The position numbers were made by a program, and so were the translations under genes. From contig CAYTIH010000009.1 of the NCBI GenBank assembly GCA_964437825.1, forward strand, positions 1 through 63,544: a stretch of 63,544 nt of DNA. The letters are read 5' to 3'. The first letter of the stretch is position 1. Each line of letters opens with the position of its first letter. Origin of the DNA: JBJFCE01 sp964437825. Its GTDB lineage: Bacteria > Bacillota > Clostridia > Lachnospirales > Lachnospiraceae. A model generated the notes under the pieces. That model ran no database searches, was not told the origin of the DNA, and saw only the letters and a program-made list of their open reading frames with translations. This document shows, piece after piece, positions 33,896 through 43,388 of this stretch.

Positions 33896-35298
33896 ATAAT
33901 CCCCTTTACTTCAAGCAGTTCTTTCTCATACGGCTGTGTTGCATCAATTTCATATATATCACTGTTATCAAATCGTAATTTCTCCGTTATGAACGCCTTC
34001 CGTTTCACTTCTTGAATTGCATGTCCGGGGCTTCTCCTCACCGCTTCCTCTGGAGGCACAATCAACTTAAATACGCAATCCGGTGATTCTTTTTCTACCT
34101 GGGACAAATTTTTTTCTTCCAGCCTTGCAAGCTTTCTACCTAATATAGAATTTTCACATAATCCCAACGTCCTAATTTTAGGCCCGTCATAGATTCCCGC
34201 AAACTGGCTCTGTGGATACCGGTCACAGACAGCAATCCCGCCCTTATTCACATACCTTTCAATGAAACGCCTGATACGCTTACATCTTAATGACAAATGA
34301 TAATAAAAAATGATCCTGCAAATATTGCGGATCTCCTCCGGCAGCCATTTCCATTTCGTCATTTTATAAATCAACGGTTTCTTATACCTTTCTCCCATCC
34401 CAAAATAAAAATTCTGTGCGTCCAGCTTCCAATTCAGCCATTTGCAGATTTCCGTGGTCATTTTTGATTTTCCGCTTCCGTCACATCCGACAAAAACCAG
34501 CATCACCCCTCTGCCCCGCATCGTTTTGTGCGTAATAAAGGGGATAATTTCGAATTTTTTTTGAAACAGGCACTTTATTCCCACCGATTTCCCACGAACT
34601 GTCTTTAAATATTTGTTGCCGAATACAGAACCGGTTTTCATTGTCTTTGTTTTTGCCCATACAAGCTTCTGTAACTTTTCGAAATCTCTTTTACAGGGAT
34701 TTTTCTTTAAAATAACGGAAAGAACCTTCTGATATCCCTCTTTCCAAACATTCTCCAAAAGCTCGGTAAATGCCCTTTCATTCATTCTCTGCTTTAACCA
34801 CAGAATTTCCCTTCGATAACCGGCATCAAGCTCAAACTTATCCAGTTTTTCTATCGGTTTGCCCTGTTTCAGAACAATTCTCATATAGAGGATAAGCAGT
34901 TCCAAATCCGGCTCCATAACATATACTTTACCGCTTTCATCCAGAATTCTGGTATCAAGCGCAAGCTGATTCCACGGAAAAACGTATTCCTTCAGGTGCT
35001 TTGTCCCTGTAATCATGCGAAAATGCACATGCAAATGGATCAGTTTCCCGGTCTCTCTGTCAAATCCGATCCATTCCTCCACTTTCGGATACCGCGAGCC
35101 AAATTGCGGTCGAACCTTAATACATTGACATTCAGTCAAAACACCGGAAAATAACTTCTTATGCGTTTCAGACACCAGTATATCCAGATCCGTTTCCCCG
35201 TTCAGACCTTCCTCCAAATGTTCGTTGCTCTTCCAGTGACAATAGCTTACATGTTCTTCCATCAACCTATTGAATACTTTTTCACTAATGCCTAACAT
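33865..35298 (-). CDS. Two-domain protein: nucleotidyltransferase-like N-terminus and thymidylate-kinase-like C-terminus
   Basis: 477 residues. The N-terminal part (about 1-200) has YCHWKSNEHLEEGLNGETDLDILV, resembling the GxxSDxD-type nucleotidyltransferase region seen in proteins of polysaccharide clusters. The C-terminal part (about 265-477) is a P-loop kinase: VFVGCDGSGKSKMT, then VCDRYPQSQFAGIYDGP and VPPEEAVRRSPGH. Such fusions are found in surface-polysaccharide loci and may phosphorylate a lipid or sugar; the role is not established. It is followed with overlap by another P-loop kinase-like gene. AAAGGAG precedes the ATG. Confidence 0.65.
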   Translation of the reverse strand: MLGISEKVFNRLMEEHVSYCHWKSNEHLEEGLNGETDLDILVSETHKKLFSGVLTECQCIKVRPQFGSRYPKVEEWIGFDRETGKLIHLHVHFRMITGTKHLKEYVFPWNQLALDTRILDESGKVYVMEPDLELLILYMRIVLKQGKPIEKLDKFELDAGYRREILWLKQRMNERAFTELLENVWKEGYQKVLSVILKKNPCKRDFEKLQKLVWAKTKTMKTGSVFGNKYLKTVRGKSVGIKCLFQKKFEIIPFITHKTMRGRGVMLVFVGCDGSGKSKMTTEICKWLNWKLDAQNFYFGMGERYKKPLIYKMTKWKWLPEEIRNICRIIFYYHLSLRCKRIRRFIERYVNKGGIAVCDRYPQSQFAGIYDGPKIRTLGLCENSILGRKLARLEEKNLSQVEKESPDCVFKLIVPPEEAVRRSPGHAIQEVKRKAFITEKLRFDNSDIYEIDATQPYEKELLEVKGIIWDKLVENQS

Positions 35299-35385
35299 AT
35301 TGTCTCCTTTCCGATTCGACTATGAAACCATATGATCAATTACCGGGAATCGCAAAAAATCCATTTGGAGCATCCGTAATGAATG

Positions 35386-36561
35386 CTATCGTCTCCGACA
35401 GGAGATCACTTTTTCGTAATACCGGATCAATTCTTTTACAACAACATCAGGCCTCAATAAATCAATTCTCCGTATTGCTTTCTCGGATATGGCGGATTTT
35501 TGCTCAGGTGTAAGAGCACACGCTTCGCATATTTTCTGATAGAGCGATTCCGCATCGCCTGGTTTTGCCAAAAAGCCGTTTATGCCGTCCGCAATGAGCT
35601 GTTCAAAGCTTGTACCATCCGTCCCGATCACAATCCTTCCAAAATACATTGCTTCGATGCAGGCATTCGGGAAATTATCCATGAGAGAAGGAAGAACGAC
35701 ATAATCGGCATGCTCTATAACCGGATACAGCGCAGCATGTTTTAACGGTTTGAAATAAAGTACTCTTTCCCTGCACTTACCAGCTTTCCGGTATAATTCC
35801 CAAAGTGAATTTCGACTGTTTATAGAATGCGACCCGATAAAAACAAAATAGTAATCCGGATTATCCGTCAGTATTCGCTCGATAATTTCAGCAATCACAA
35901 AAATTCCTTTTTCTGCATACAGTGTCCCGAAGAAAAGAAAATACTTTTTTCCGGCCAATGTTTGTTGATAGAAGCTAAAATCTTTTTGTGGAGTATCATC
36001 TATGAAAGGAGTCTCTATAATATCAACTTTTCTATGAGTATCTTTCATAAATGCGTTCGCCATCACGTTGCTTGGGGCAAAAATAGCATCTCGTCCTCTA
36101 ACTGAAAGTCTTTCAAAAAAACCGAGCAAACGAATATGATTTTTAGAAAGAGTATCGCTGTACTTAAAATACTCAGGTGCATAGGAAGACAGTCTCGTAA
36201 TGGATGGAATCTTCCCACAATAAAATAATCCAAGTCCCTGCAAATTAGCGAACTGAATAATGTCAACCTGTTCTGTCCTGCATAGTTTTCTTAATTCCTT
36301 CGTCAAGACATAATTCATATTGATTACACTTACAAAATATCTAATAAGCTTGTGACGTTCGGAAAATCCCGTAGATATATTCCGCCGCAAAACGCGGATA
36401 CCGTCATATTTTACATTTTGATTGATATCTCCTGCCGTTATGACGATTGGTGTATGCCCCAATTCCATCAATGCTTTTGATACTCGATAAATATAATTAG
36501 GAAGCCCTGTAGACGGCTTATTTTTTGTCAGAAATTCAGGTGTAACAAAAATGATCTTCAT
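35386..36561 (-). CDS. Family 4 glycosyltransferase
   Basis: 391 residues of GT-B type. It starts IIFVTPEFLTKNKPSTGLPNYIYRVSKAL. The C-terminal half has YFLFFGTLYAEKGIFVIAEII, then YVVLPSLMDNFPNACIEAMYFG with the E-x7-E donor-binding motif. It overlaps the end of the upstream GT2 by ATGA, so the two are coupled. Donor sugar unknown. Confidence 0.88.
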   Translation of the reverse strand: MKIIFVTPEFLTKNKPSTGLPNYIYRVSKALMELGHTPIVITAGDINQNVKYDGIRVLRRNISTGFSERHKLIRYFVSVINMNYVLTKELRKLCRTEQVDIIQFANLQGLGLFYCGKIPSITRLSSYAPEYFKYSDTLSKNHIRLLGFFERLSVRGRDAIFAPSNVMANAFMKDTHRKVDIIETPFIDDTPQKDFSFYQQTLAGKKYFLFFGTLYAEKGIFVIAEIIERILTDNPDYYFVFIGSHSINSRNSLWELYRKAGKCRERVLYFKPLKHAALYPVIEHADYVVLPSLMDNFPNACIEAMYFGRIVIGTDGTSFEQLIADGINGFLAKPGDAESLYQKICEACALTPEQKSAISEKAIRRIDLLRPDVVVKELIRYYEKVISCRRR

Positions 36562-37583
36562 AGATTTCCTTTAAGCATATTTCTGATTGTAGACTCCAAT
36601 GCCTTCCACACACGTGGCATCGTTCTTTTTAGGAGTCCATGGTTGTTTGAATAGATATCTTTTAATATTAGGTCAAACGGTTTTTCATTATCAGGAAGTC
36701 GGTACTGACGCAAGGCATCTTCTGAAAAACAGCCATTTGCTTCCTCCATGACATACCTCGCCTCAGTCCAGTTCCTGCGTAGATTTTCCGAAAAGATTTC
36801 CGACCAGTCCCCGCAACGTATCCGTTCAATAAAATCCTTTTGAAGACCAACATAGGCATGTTCCTTGGCCATGCGGAGCACATCCCGGATGCCTTTTAGG
36901 GTATCCGTGACTGTCCGCTCATCCCAGATGATTTTCTGATAATAACGGCTTTCATCATAAATCAGCACAATATCTTTCAACGCATAGAAACGTTCGGCAC
37001 AGATCATAGCGTTCACAAAGAACGGAGGATCCTCAAAACGCCGGTACGGCGGGAAACAGATTTTATGATCCATTAGCATACGCCGTTCATAAATTCCTCT
37101 ACAATATCCGTGCGTAAACTGATAGTCCTGATAGGGAATCAAAGCTTCTTTCGTAAAAAAAATTTTCCCGGGTTCTTTTAGTGGCTGGAGTGTTCCATGT
37201 TTTGCGCATCTGCTCCCGCCAAGACAAATTTTCACATGATGACCGATGGCATTTTCGTACAGTTTTTCCAAAACCTCGTCCGAAGCATACCAATCATCAG
37301 AATCCAAAAAGGCGACAAATTCTCCTTTGGCTCTTTTTAAACCGTAGTTTCTCGCCGATCCGGCTCCTTCGTTTCTCTGTGAGAGAACCCGAATTCGTGC
37401 ATCTTTGTGCACTAATTGCTTCAGCACTTTGATCGTATCGTCTGTGGAACCGTCATTGATACATAAAAGCTCTATCTCTTGCAGAGTCTGATTCAGAACG
37501 CTACGAACTGCCTTCGGCAACACTTTAGCGCGGTTATATACTGGCATGATGACTGAAATCTTGATCGTTGTATTCTTATCCAT
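36558..37583 (-). CDS. Family 2 glycosyltransferase
   Basis: 341 residues with ISVIMPVYNRAKVLPKAVRSV, LLCINDGSTDDTIKVL and FVAFLDSDDWYASDEV (the DxD-type metal site), a canonical GT2 core. The start ATG overlaps the stop of a short open remnant upstream (TGATG), and its end overlaps the GT4 downstream. Confidence 0.9.
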   Translation of the reverse strand: MDKNTTIKISVIMPVYNRAKVLPKAVRSVLNQTLQEIELLCINDGSTDDTIKVLKQLVHKDARIRVLSQRNEGAGSARNYGLKRAKGEFVAFLDSDDWYASDEVLEKLYENAIGHHVKICLGGSRCAKHGTLQPLKEPGKIFFTKEALIPYQDYQFTHGYCRGIYERRMLMDHKICFPPYRRFEDPPFFVNAMICAERFYALKDIVLIYDESRYYQKIIWDERTVTDTLKGIRDVLRMAKEHAYVGLQKDFIERIRCGDWSEIFSENLRRNWTEARYVMEEANGCFSEDALRQYRLPDNEKPFDLILKDIYSNNHGLLKRTMPRVWKALESTIRNMLKGNL

Positions 37584-37720
37584 CAGAAGATCCCCTCCGG
37601 CCCCTTTATCATCTTCACACAGTTCTTAAACTTCCGCTGAAAACTACTCATTTCCTTGCGGAGATCCTCCCGCATATTTTCGGGATGCAATAACCTCACG
37701 ACTGCCCCGCACGAAAGCAT
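37583..37720 (-). pseudogene. C-terminal remnant of a sialyltransferase-like gene
   Basis: A 45-codon open stretch reads VVRLLHPENMREDLRKEM and ends FKNCVKMIKGPEGIF. It matches the last 40 residues of the protein at 38409 (VRLLRPDRMRKDLRKEM, then FGKYIKMIRKPEEII). The rest of that second copy is missing. It may be translated as a leader peptide coupled to the GT2, but it looks like a deletion remnant. Confidence 0.75.
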
Positions 37721-37836
37721 GTTTTCCTAAAGTTATTATCTTTAGAAAAAGACTTTTTTACATTATACACTATATATCGAATATTCTCATTCATTTTTTT
37801 AGATATTCAATGCACTATATCATGCCGACTTCACTT

Positions 37837-38313
37837 CTAAATCTCATAAACTACATCCTCCAGCGAAACAATCGGGCAATTCAGCTTTTCAGATAGAATT
37901 TTTTCAATTTCATCAAACGCGAAAATTGCGGATACAATAACAGCGTCTACTTCTTCAAATTCATCCTCCACATCAACAACATCCAAATCTGAATAGATGC
38001 CTGCCGCATCTTTGTCAATTGCATATTTTACTTCAATGCCCGTTCCCTTCAGTTCATCATACAGGCGGTTCCCCATTTCACCCATACCATAAATCGCAAT
38101 TGTTTTATACCCGTTATCAGTAAAATACTTTTCCAGAGTTTTTCCCTCCTGCTTTAGAATCAACCACTGATTGAGCATATTATAATAGGATTTAAACTTA
38201 TCAACCTTTTCACTTTTTTGTCCCACCTGCTTCTGACCCAAATATCCGCTTCCTGCTGCTCCTGCTGCTGCCCCTATAATTGCTGCTAATACTGCCACTC
38301 CACCTTTTTTCAT
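37837..38313 (-). CDS. Membrane-anchored Rossmann-fold protein of the glycan cluster
   Basis: 158 residues. The N-terminus is an Ala/Gly-rich membrane or signal segment (VAVLAAIIGAAAGAAGSGYLG). Residues about 70-150 form a small Rossmann-like domain (IAIYGMGEMGNRLYDELKG, then YAIDKDAAG and VDAVIVSAIFAFDEI). The domain resembles the nucleotide-sugar binding modules attached to methyltransferases and to the GT4 protein at 40900. No catalytic residue can be assigned; a binding or scaffold role is possible. Function unknown. Confidence 0.6.
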   Translation of the reverse strand: MKKGGVAVLAAIIGAAAGAAGSGYLGQKQVGQKSEKVDKFKSYYNMLNQWLILKQEGKTLEKYFTDNGYKTIAIYGMGEMGNRLYDELKGTGIEVKYAIDKDAAGIYSDLDVVDVEDEFEEVDAVIVSAIFAFDEIEKILSEKLNCPIVSLEDVVYEI

Positions 38314-38408
38314 TGCTATTTCCTCCTGTTTATTTTTCTTTTTATAAAATCATAACGTGCCTTGCAGCGCCGTCACGATATATACACGATGATATATAAT
38401 GCCTCTCT

Positions 38409-39569
38409 TTATATAATCTCCTCAGGCTTTCTGATCATTTTAATATATTTTCCGAATTTTCTTTCAAAGCAGCGCATTTCCTTCCGGAGATCCTTTCGCA
38501 TCCTGTCCGGACGTAATAACCTTACTATAGAGTATGTAGGCACGTCCCAAAACAACTTTGCAGTAACCAATGGAGTACTGGTCATCCCAATAATTCCCCT
38601 GGGCTTTTCACGTAAATTTGCCAGTATCAGTTCCATCGGATATCTATTATTTTCCTCTAAATAACACCCCATGTCAAGCAATGGCTGATAACGATTACTA
38701 TGCATTTCACGAGGATGCGGCTTGATTACAACCGGAATCTGTCTGGAGATACAATAAGCGCAGATCTCTTTTAAGACAGCGATATCCTCGTCCTGATACA
38801 TAACTCCGCTGCTCGTATACGCCTGTCCGCTGATAATCATAGCATTCCGATAATGAGAATAGTCCGAAAAATCAATATTTTCCCCCATTACGCGGTATAA
38901 TCTCCGATAACCATGTATCGCAGAATCGTTTTTCACAATATACCCCGGTCTTTTACAAAATAAATTGCAATCAATATACCTATGCTTACAGGTTAAAACA
39001 AATTTGCCGATATACCGCTGCATCCAGTCCAAGCCAACATTCCATTTTTCTCCCCGATTTTTTAAATCCGAAGTACACAGGTGTACAAAGCCCACAGCAG
39101 AGCGCGAATAAGTACCGAGACCTTCATCCACTATGATATTGATAATATTTCTTTCCTCTATTTTTTTCTCCAAATCTCTGGAAATGATCGGAATGGGCAC
39201 TTGCGGGACAAGACAATAAAACATTTTTTGATCAGACCTTTTAGGCGCATTCATCATCCACAGGACAAAGCTCCCTGAAGTCAGTTTGGGCTCATCCATA
39301 AGCTTTACAATTTGTATATCCTTATCCTTCAAAGGTTCAAAAATATTTTCTTCTACTGCCCATCCGAGTTCATAATACCGTTTAATCGCTATACAGCCTC
39401 CATTTATTTTACCCGACTCATATAGTGTCAGCAAAACGGACATGATTCCCATTGCATGCCATGATGTCATTGGGATTGCCAGAAAATCCATTTTCCCCCC
39501 GGAATGAAGTTCCTCGTTCACCATACGAAGTAACTGACTATAGGACAGCGGCTTTTCATGTATTATCAT
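38409..39569 (-). CDS. Sialyltransferase-like glycosyltransferase (DEG and HP motifs)
   Basis: 386 residues. Three features match bacterial sialyltransferases and polysialyltransferases of the GT52/GT38 type: the acid-acid-Gly motif in IIVDEGLGTYSR (about residue 145), the HP motif in VVIKPHPREMH (about 300) and a Ser/Thr patch in GMTSTPL. These enzymes use CMP-activated nonulosonates, and NeuB and NeuA genes are present in the window. The ATG at 39569 overlaps the upstream stop as ATGA and has GGAAGG 7 bases before it. A C-terminal fragment of a second copy lies at 37583. Assignment rests on motifs only. Confidence 0.58.
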   Translation of the reverse strand: MIIHEKPLSYSQLLRMVNEELHSGGKMDFLAIPMTSWHAMGIMSVLLTLYESGKINGGCIAIKRYYELGWAVEENIFEPLKDKDIQIVKLMDEPKLTSGSFVLWMMNAPKRSDQKMFYCLVPQVPIPIISRDLEKKIEERNIINIIVDEGLGTYSRSAVGFVHLCTSDLKNRGEKWNVGLDWMQRYIGKFVLTCKHRYIDCNLFCKRPGYIVKNDSAIHGYRRLYRVMGENIDFSDYSHYRNAMIISGQAYTSSGVMYQDEDIAVLKEICAYCISRQIPVVIKPHPREMHSNRYQPLLDMGCYLEENNRYPMELILANLREKPRGIIGMTSTPLVTAKLFWDVPTYSIVRLLRPDRMRKDLRKEMRCFERKFGKYIKMIRKPEEII

Positions 39570-40888
39570 AACAGTACCTTCCACATATTCACGAATAAGT
39601 TCTTATTATAATCATAATTTGCAAAATGCTGCAGATCACTCTCATTTTCCAACAGATTGCTGTAGGGATCAATATAAATCTTTTGCAGGCTGAAATCCCG
39701 GACCCTGGAAACATGTTCACACATCGCGAGCCACAACGTATCCATTTTTGCAGCAGTTTCAAGATGCGCCTGTTCTGCCGTCATAACAGGATACTCCGGA
39801 TTTTGCTTCTGTACTTCTCCAATATCATTACTGACAATACGTAATGCAGCATCCGGCCGTACTGAACGGATATTTTTGATCAGATCCTGCAGCAGTTTAT
39901 AATTTCCGTCAAACTCAATCACAATACTTTCATGTGTACTGAGCAAATTAGCGATCCGGGGCTCTATCTGATCCTTTGCTAAAATTTTTCCTTCCGCCGC
40001 CTTCCCGGTGCAGTCATGAACCGCATCATCAAATGCATGCATCATACTGGTGATCTGATTCATTTTCCCCTTATAATAGCAGCCATACATTGTCTGAAAC
40101 AAATTCTCCAATAACGTTTCTGCCATATTCTCTTTTTTTTCTACAGGCGCATATTTCATAAAAAAGCGAATCCGGTTTCTCCAAAAATAATAGGTAGAGA
40201 AATAAGTAGTTCCCGAATTTGTACCCATAGCATGCAAAACTCTTGCCCTGCTGTATGCCGCAACCTGATAGCCCGCCAATTTTGCTCTATAACACCACTC
40301 CATATCATCCCAATAAATAAAATTTTCTTCCGGCAGAATACCGATCTTCTCAGCAACTTCTCTGCGGATCATCAGCGAACATGCAGGAACGTAATCACAA
40401 TATTGTATCTCCGGCAAATCATCCCGATCCAGATAATCCTTATATAACGGAACATGGATGCACTTTTCAAAATCCAGATTCGCTCCCAACTCCTGCAGAC
40501 GCTCCGGATGCTGCATACGGCATATTTTTGATCCGGCAATACCCACCTTGGGGTTATCTTCCAGAAAGCGGTACAATTCTTCTATATTATCCGGATCCAT
40601 TACAATATCATTATCAACACACATAAGATATTCATAAGTTCCCTGTAATGCTCTTCTCAGACCGCTGTTAAATCCACCGCTTCCACCCAAATTGCTTTCA
40701 TTGACAATCAGTGTCACCTGATCAGCATATTTTTCCCTGATTAATTGCACCGAATCATCCGTAGACGCATTATCCACTACGAAAATATCAAAATTCTGAA
40801 ACGAAGATTCCAGTACAGACTGAATGCATGCCATAATATAAGCCTGCTTATTGTAATTGCAGATGACAATTCCGATTTTTTTGCTCAT
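39566..40888 (-). CDS. Family 2 glycosyltransferase, rhamnosyltransferase-like, with C-terminal extension
   Basis: 440 residues. The GT2 domain begins KIGIVICNYNKQAYIMACIQS and has VVDNASTDDSVQLI, NLGGSGGFNSGLRRAL, LMCVDNDIVMDP and PEENFIYWDDMEWCYRA. These blocks are typical of dTDP-rhamnosyl or galactofuranosyl transferases. The last 130 residues form a separate, mostly alpha/beta extension also present in the paralogue at 44083. The ATG at 40888 is chosen because AGAGG lies 7 bases upstream and it follows the previous stop by 11 bases. Confidence 0.87.
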   Translation of the reverse strand: MSKKIGIVICNYNKQAYIMACIQSVLESSFQNFDIFVVDNASTDDSVQLIREKYADQVTLIVNESNLGGSGGFNSGLRRALQGTYEYLMCVDNDIVMDPDNIEELYRFLEDNPKVGIAGSKICRMQHPERLQELGANLDFEKCIHVPLYKDYLDRDDLPEIQYCDYVPACSLMIRREVAEKIGILPEENFIYWDDMEWCYRAKLAGYQVAAYSRARVLHAMGTNSGTTYFSTYYFWRNRIRFFMKYAPVEKKENMAETLLENLFQTMYGCYYKGKMNQITSMMHAFDDAVHDCTGKAAEGKILAKDQIEPRIANLLSTHESIVIEFDGNYKLLQDLIKNIRSVRPDAALRIVSNDIGEVQKQNPEYPVMTAEQAHLETAAKMDTLWLAMCEHVSRVRDFSLQKIYIDPYSNLLENESDLQHFANYDYNKNLFVNMWKVLL

Positions 40889-40899
40889 CCGGATACCTC

Positions 40900-42309
40900 T
40901 CATAATTCCTTTGTCATTTTTAACAAATAGTTCACGTATTCCCTGACATCGCACTTTGTCCGAATGCTCTGACTGCCGATGGTCCCCATTTCCTTTATTC
41001 TGTCTCTATGCCGGTCTAGATACTGAATTCTGTCCGCCATTTCATCCAGATTTCCGTTTTCACATACATACCCTATCTCCGGATCAATAAATTCGCCGCT
41101 TCCGGCAACCTTAAAAACAACCGGCACACAGCCATATCCTATCGCTTCCAACATAGAAAGCGAAACTCCCTCATATTCGGATACATGAATAAATATGTCC
41201 TGATCACTCCAAAACGATTTCATTTGCTCTCTTGGCAGAAATCCCATGAGTGTGACTTTTCCCTCTAAATGTCGCTCTTTGATAAATTCCTCAATTTGTC
41301 CGCTTAACGCACCGTTTCCGGCAATCTGCAGTCTGAAGTCAACCTTTTTTTGCAGCAGTTTTTCCACTAACGGTATTAATAAATCCGCTCGTTTTTGTGA
41401 CTTTACCAGCCTTGCCGCATATCCGATACGAATCATCTGCCCCGCATCCAATGCATAGTTCCTGTCAACATGCTCAAAGCATATGGGGCTCTCTTTGTAT
41501 CTGACTTTCCTGTCATCCACCCCATAGTCCTCTATCAGCTTTCGATTAATATCCGTGCTCACACCTAGACAATAATCTATCTGATCTTCAAATTGCTTTA
41601 CACTTCTGAATAATCTGGGCAAATCATTATGCACAACCTCAATCAGACATGGAAGTGCTTCTTTGCTCTGTATTTTGATCATCGATGCTGCAAGCATGGT
41701 CATACTCTGCCATGAATCGATTACCACACAGGGGGCATTTTCCAGCATCACATCGATCGTATCCCTTAATCCGCTGCAATACTTTCTTCCCCGCATATTC
41801 AAATAATAAGTATCCTTCGAAAACCGTTCCGGTGCAGGCGGGGATATCTCAGAGGTTAGAATTTTGGTGTCGTACCCCCGCTTTCTTAACTCATCCGCCA
41901 AAGTATAAGTCCAGCTTTCAACTCCTCCCTGATATAACCCCAGATCCGTACCGAACAAGAAGGTAACTCGTTTTGTACTGTCCACAGGAATATCCCGGAT
42001 ATATAAATACTTTTTTGCGCTTTTCATCATATATTGATGGAGAAATGTCTCCTTATCCCGGATACGTTCGTAAAGTCCCATCTCTATGAGCTGTTTCTTT
42101 ATTTCGGCCTCCCATGTGCTCGCAATCACAATATCGGCTTCCGACTTTTTTAACTCCTGCGGTGAAATAACCGGAAGTCCGTCCAGCACGGTTCCCCATT
42201 TTGATGCATTGTTATCTGTAAATGCAATGATCCGCCAGCCAAAATCCTCCAGCATCCACTTAGCCATCATTCCGCCGCTTCCTGCGCCAAATATCACAAT
42301 CGATTTCAT
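40900..42309 (-). CDS. Fusion: Rossmann-like sugar-nucleotide domain plus family 4 glycosyltransferase
   Basis: 469 residues. Residues 1-90 are a Rossmann-like module (SIVIFGAGSGGMMAKWMLEDFG, then FTDNNASKWGTVLDGLPVI) as found in C-methyltransferase and acetyltransferase fusions. Residues about 115-469 are a GT4 enzyme: FGTDLGLYQGGVESWTYTLADEL, then IAGNGALSGQIEEFI and FIHVSEYEGVSLSMLEAIGYG (donor site). The module may bind a nucleotide sugar or cofactor. The protein at 37837 carries a similar module alone. Confidence 0.82.
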   Translation of the reverse strand: MKSIVIFGAGSGGMMAKWMLEDFGWRIIAFTDNNASKWGTVLDGLPVISPQELKKSEADIVIASTWEAEIKKQLIEMGLYERIRDKETFLHQYMMKSAKKYLYIRDIPVDSTKRVTFLFGTDLGLYQGGVESWTYTLADELRKRGYDTKILTSEISPPAPERFSKDTYYLNMRGRKYCSGLRDTIDVMLENAPCVVIDSWQSMTMLAASMIKIQSKEALPCLIEVVHNDLPRLFRSVKQFEDQIDYCLGVSTDINRKLIEDYGVDDRKVRYKESPICFEHVDRNYALDAGQMIRIGYAARLVKSQKRADLLIPLVEKLLQKKVDFRLQIAGNGALSGQIEEFIKERHLEGKVTLMGFLPREQMKSFWSDQDIFIHVSEYEGVSLSMLEAIGYGCVPVVFKVAGSGEFIDPEIGYVCENGNLDEMADRIQYLDRHRDRIKEMGTIGSQSIRTKCDVREYVNYLLKMTKEL

Positions 42310-42326
42310 ATTTTGATCTCCTTCTT

Positions 42327-43388
42327 CTACTCAAACAGCCCCACTGTTCTCCTTGCGCCTTCCTCCAGATCAAATTGTGCACGCCACCCAAGCTTTTCCA
42401 GTTTTTCGGCATTCAAAGAAGAATTGCTCATGAGATTATAGTTTTTTTGCTCTGCATCCGACGGATTTTCAAAAGTAAGGCAAACACCTGCTGTCTTTGC
42501 AAAAGCTTCTGCAAGATCACGAATCGTTACCACACAGTTACGATTAGATATATTATAAGCCTCCCCTGTTTGTCCGCCCAAAAGCACTGTGAGAATCGCG
42601 GAGGCACAGTCAAGTACATAGCAATAAGAACGCAGCTGATCACCGGCGCTTTTCATCACAATATTCTCTCCGTTTGCAGCCTTTCGCGTGAACTGCGCAG
42701 AAGCGCGGCTATCCGTATCGGTAATCGTTTGTCCGTAAATATGTCCCGGTCTGACAATCACAATATCAAGCCCATATTCCTGAATATATGCTGCACAAAG
42801 CGTCTCTGCCGCACGCTTTGAACTGGGATATGCGGCACGCGGATTTAAAAGATCAACATAGCCATAATCTTCCTCCGTATAGGGCATCTTGTTCCATGCA
42901 GTATCCATGCAGTTCCCGTAAACCTCACTGGAAGATATATATAAAACCCGCTTACTCCTGCCGCTGCATGCTGCTTCAAGAACGCTCTGAAGGCCAACAA
43001 TATTAGCAAGCATCGTTTCTACCGGCTGTCTGCCAAACAGCGCAGGATGTGCATTACCCGCACCATGAATCATATAATCCGCCTTCACGTCAAGTTTCTG
43101 CGCATTGGCCGCGTCATAATTGATAAAGGTATAGTCCCTGCCTTCCACGTTGTTTATAAAGCGCGATTCCATATTTTTTTTACTTCGGCCGGCGAGAATT
43201 ATCTTGATTCCGGCGTTCTTTTTCCGGTTTAAATAAAAAAGAATATCACAAACTGCAGAACAAATCATACCGGTTGCCCCGGTAATCAAGATAGTCTTTT
43301 TATTTAACTCGTCTATATACGGAATATACGGTAACGTTCTTGCAATATCCGCATCATATTCCTCGCAGTATTTTATCATTTCAGCCAC
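42327..43388 (-). CDS. NAD-dependent epimerase/dehydratase (SDR)
   Basis: 353 residues with the nucleotide-binding ILITGATGMICSAVCDILF (the third Gly of the usual GxxGxxG is replaced by Ile-Cys), the catalytic Ser region YISSSEVYG and YPSSKRAAETL (Tyr-x-x-x-Lys), and RPGHIYG. It overlaps the upstream cytidylyltransferase by 13 bases. Such a pair suggests that a sugar or polyol is activated with CTP and then modified, or that the SDR supplies its substrate. Exact reaction unknown. Confidence 0.8.
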   Translation of the reverse strand: MAEMIKYCEEYDADIARTLPYIPYIDELNKKTILITGATGMICSAVCDILFYLNRKKNAGIKIILAGRSKKNMESRFINNVEGRDYTFINYDAANAQKLDVKADYMIHGAGNAHPALFGRQPVETMLANIVGLQSVLEAACSGRSKRVLYISSSEVYGNCMDTAWNKMPYTEEDYGYVDLLNPRAAYPSSKRAAETLCAAYIQEYGLDIVIVRPGHIYGQTITDTDSRASAQFTRKAANGENIVMKSAGDQLRSYCYVLDCASAILTVLLGGQTGEAYNISNRNCVVTIRDLAEAFAKTAGVCLTFENPSDAEQKNYNLMSNSSLNAEKLEKLGWRAQFDLEEGARRTVGLFE

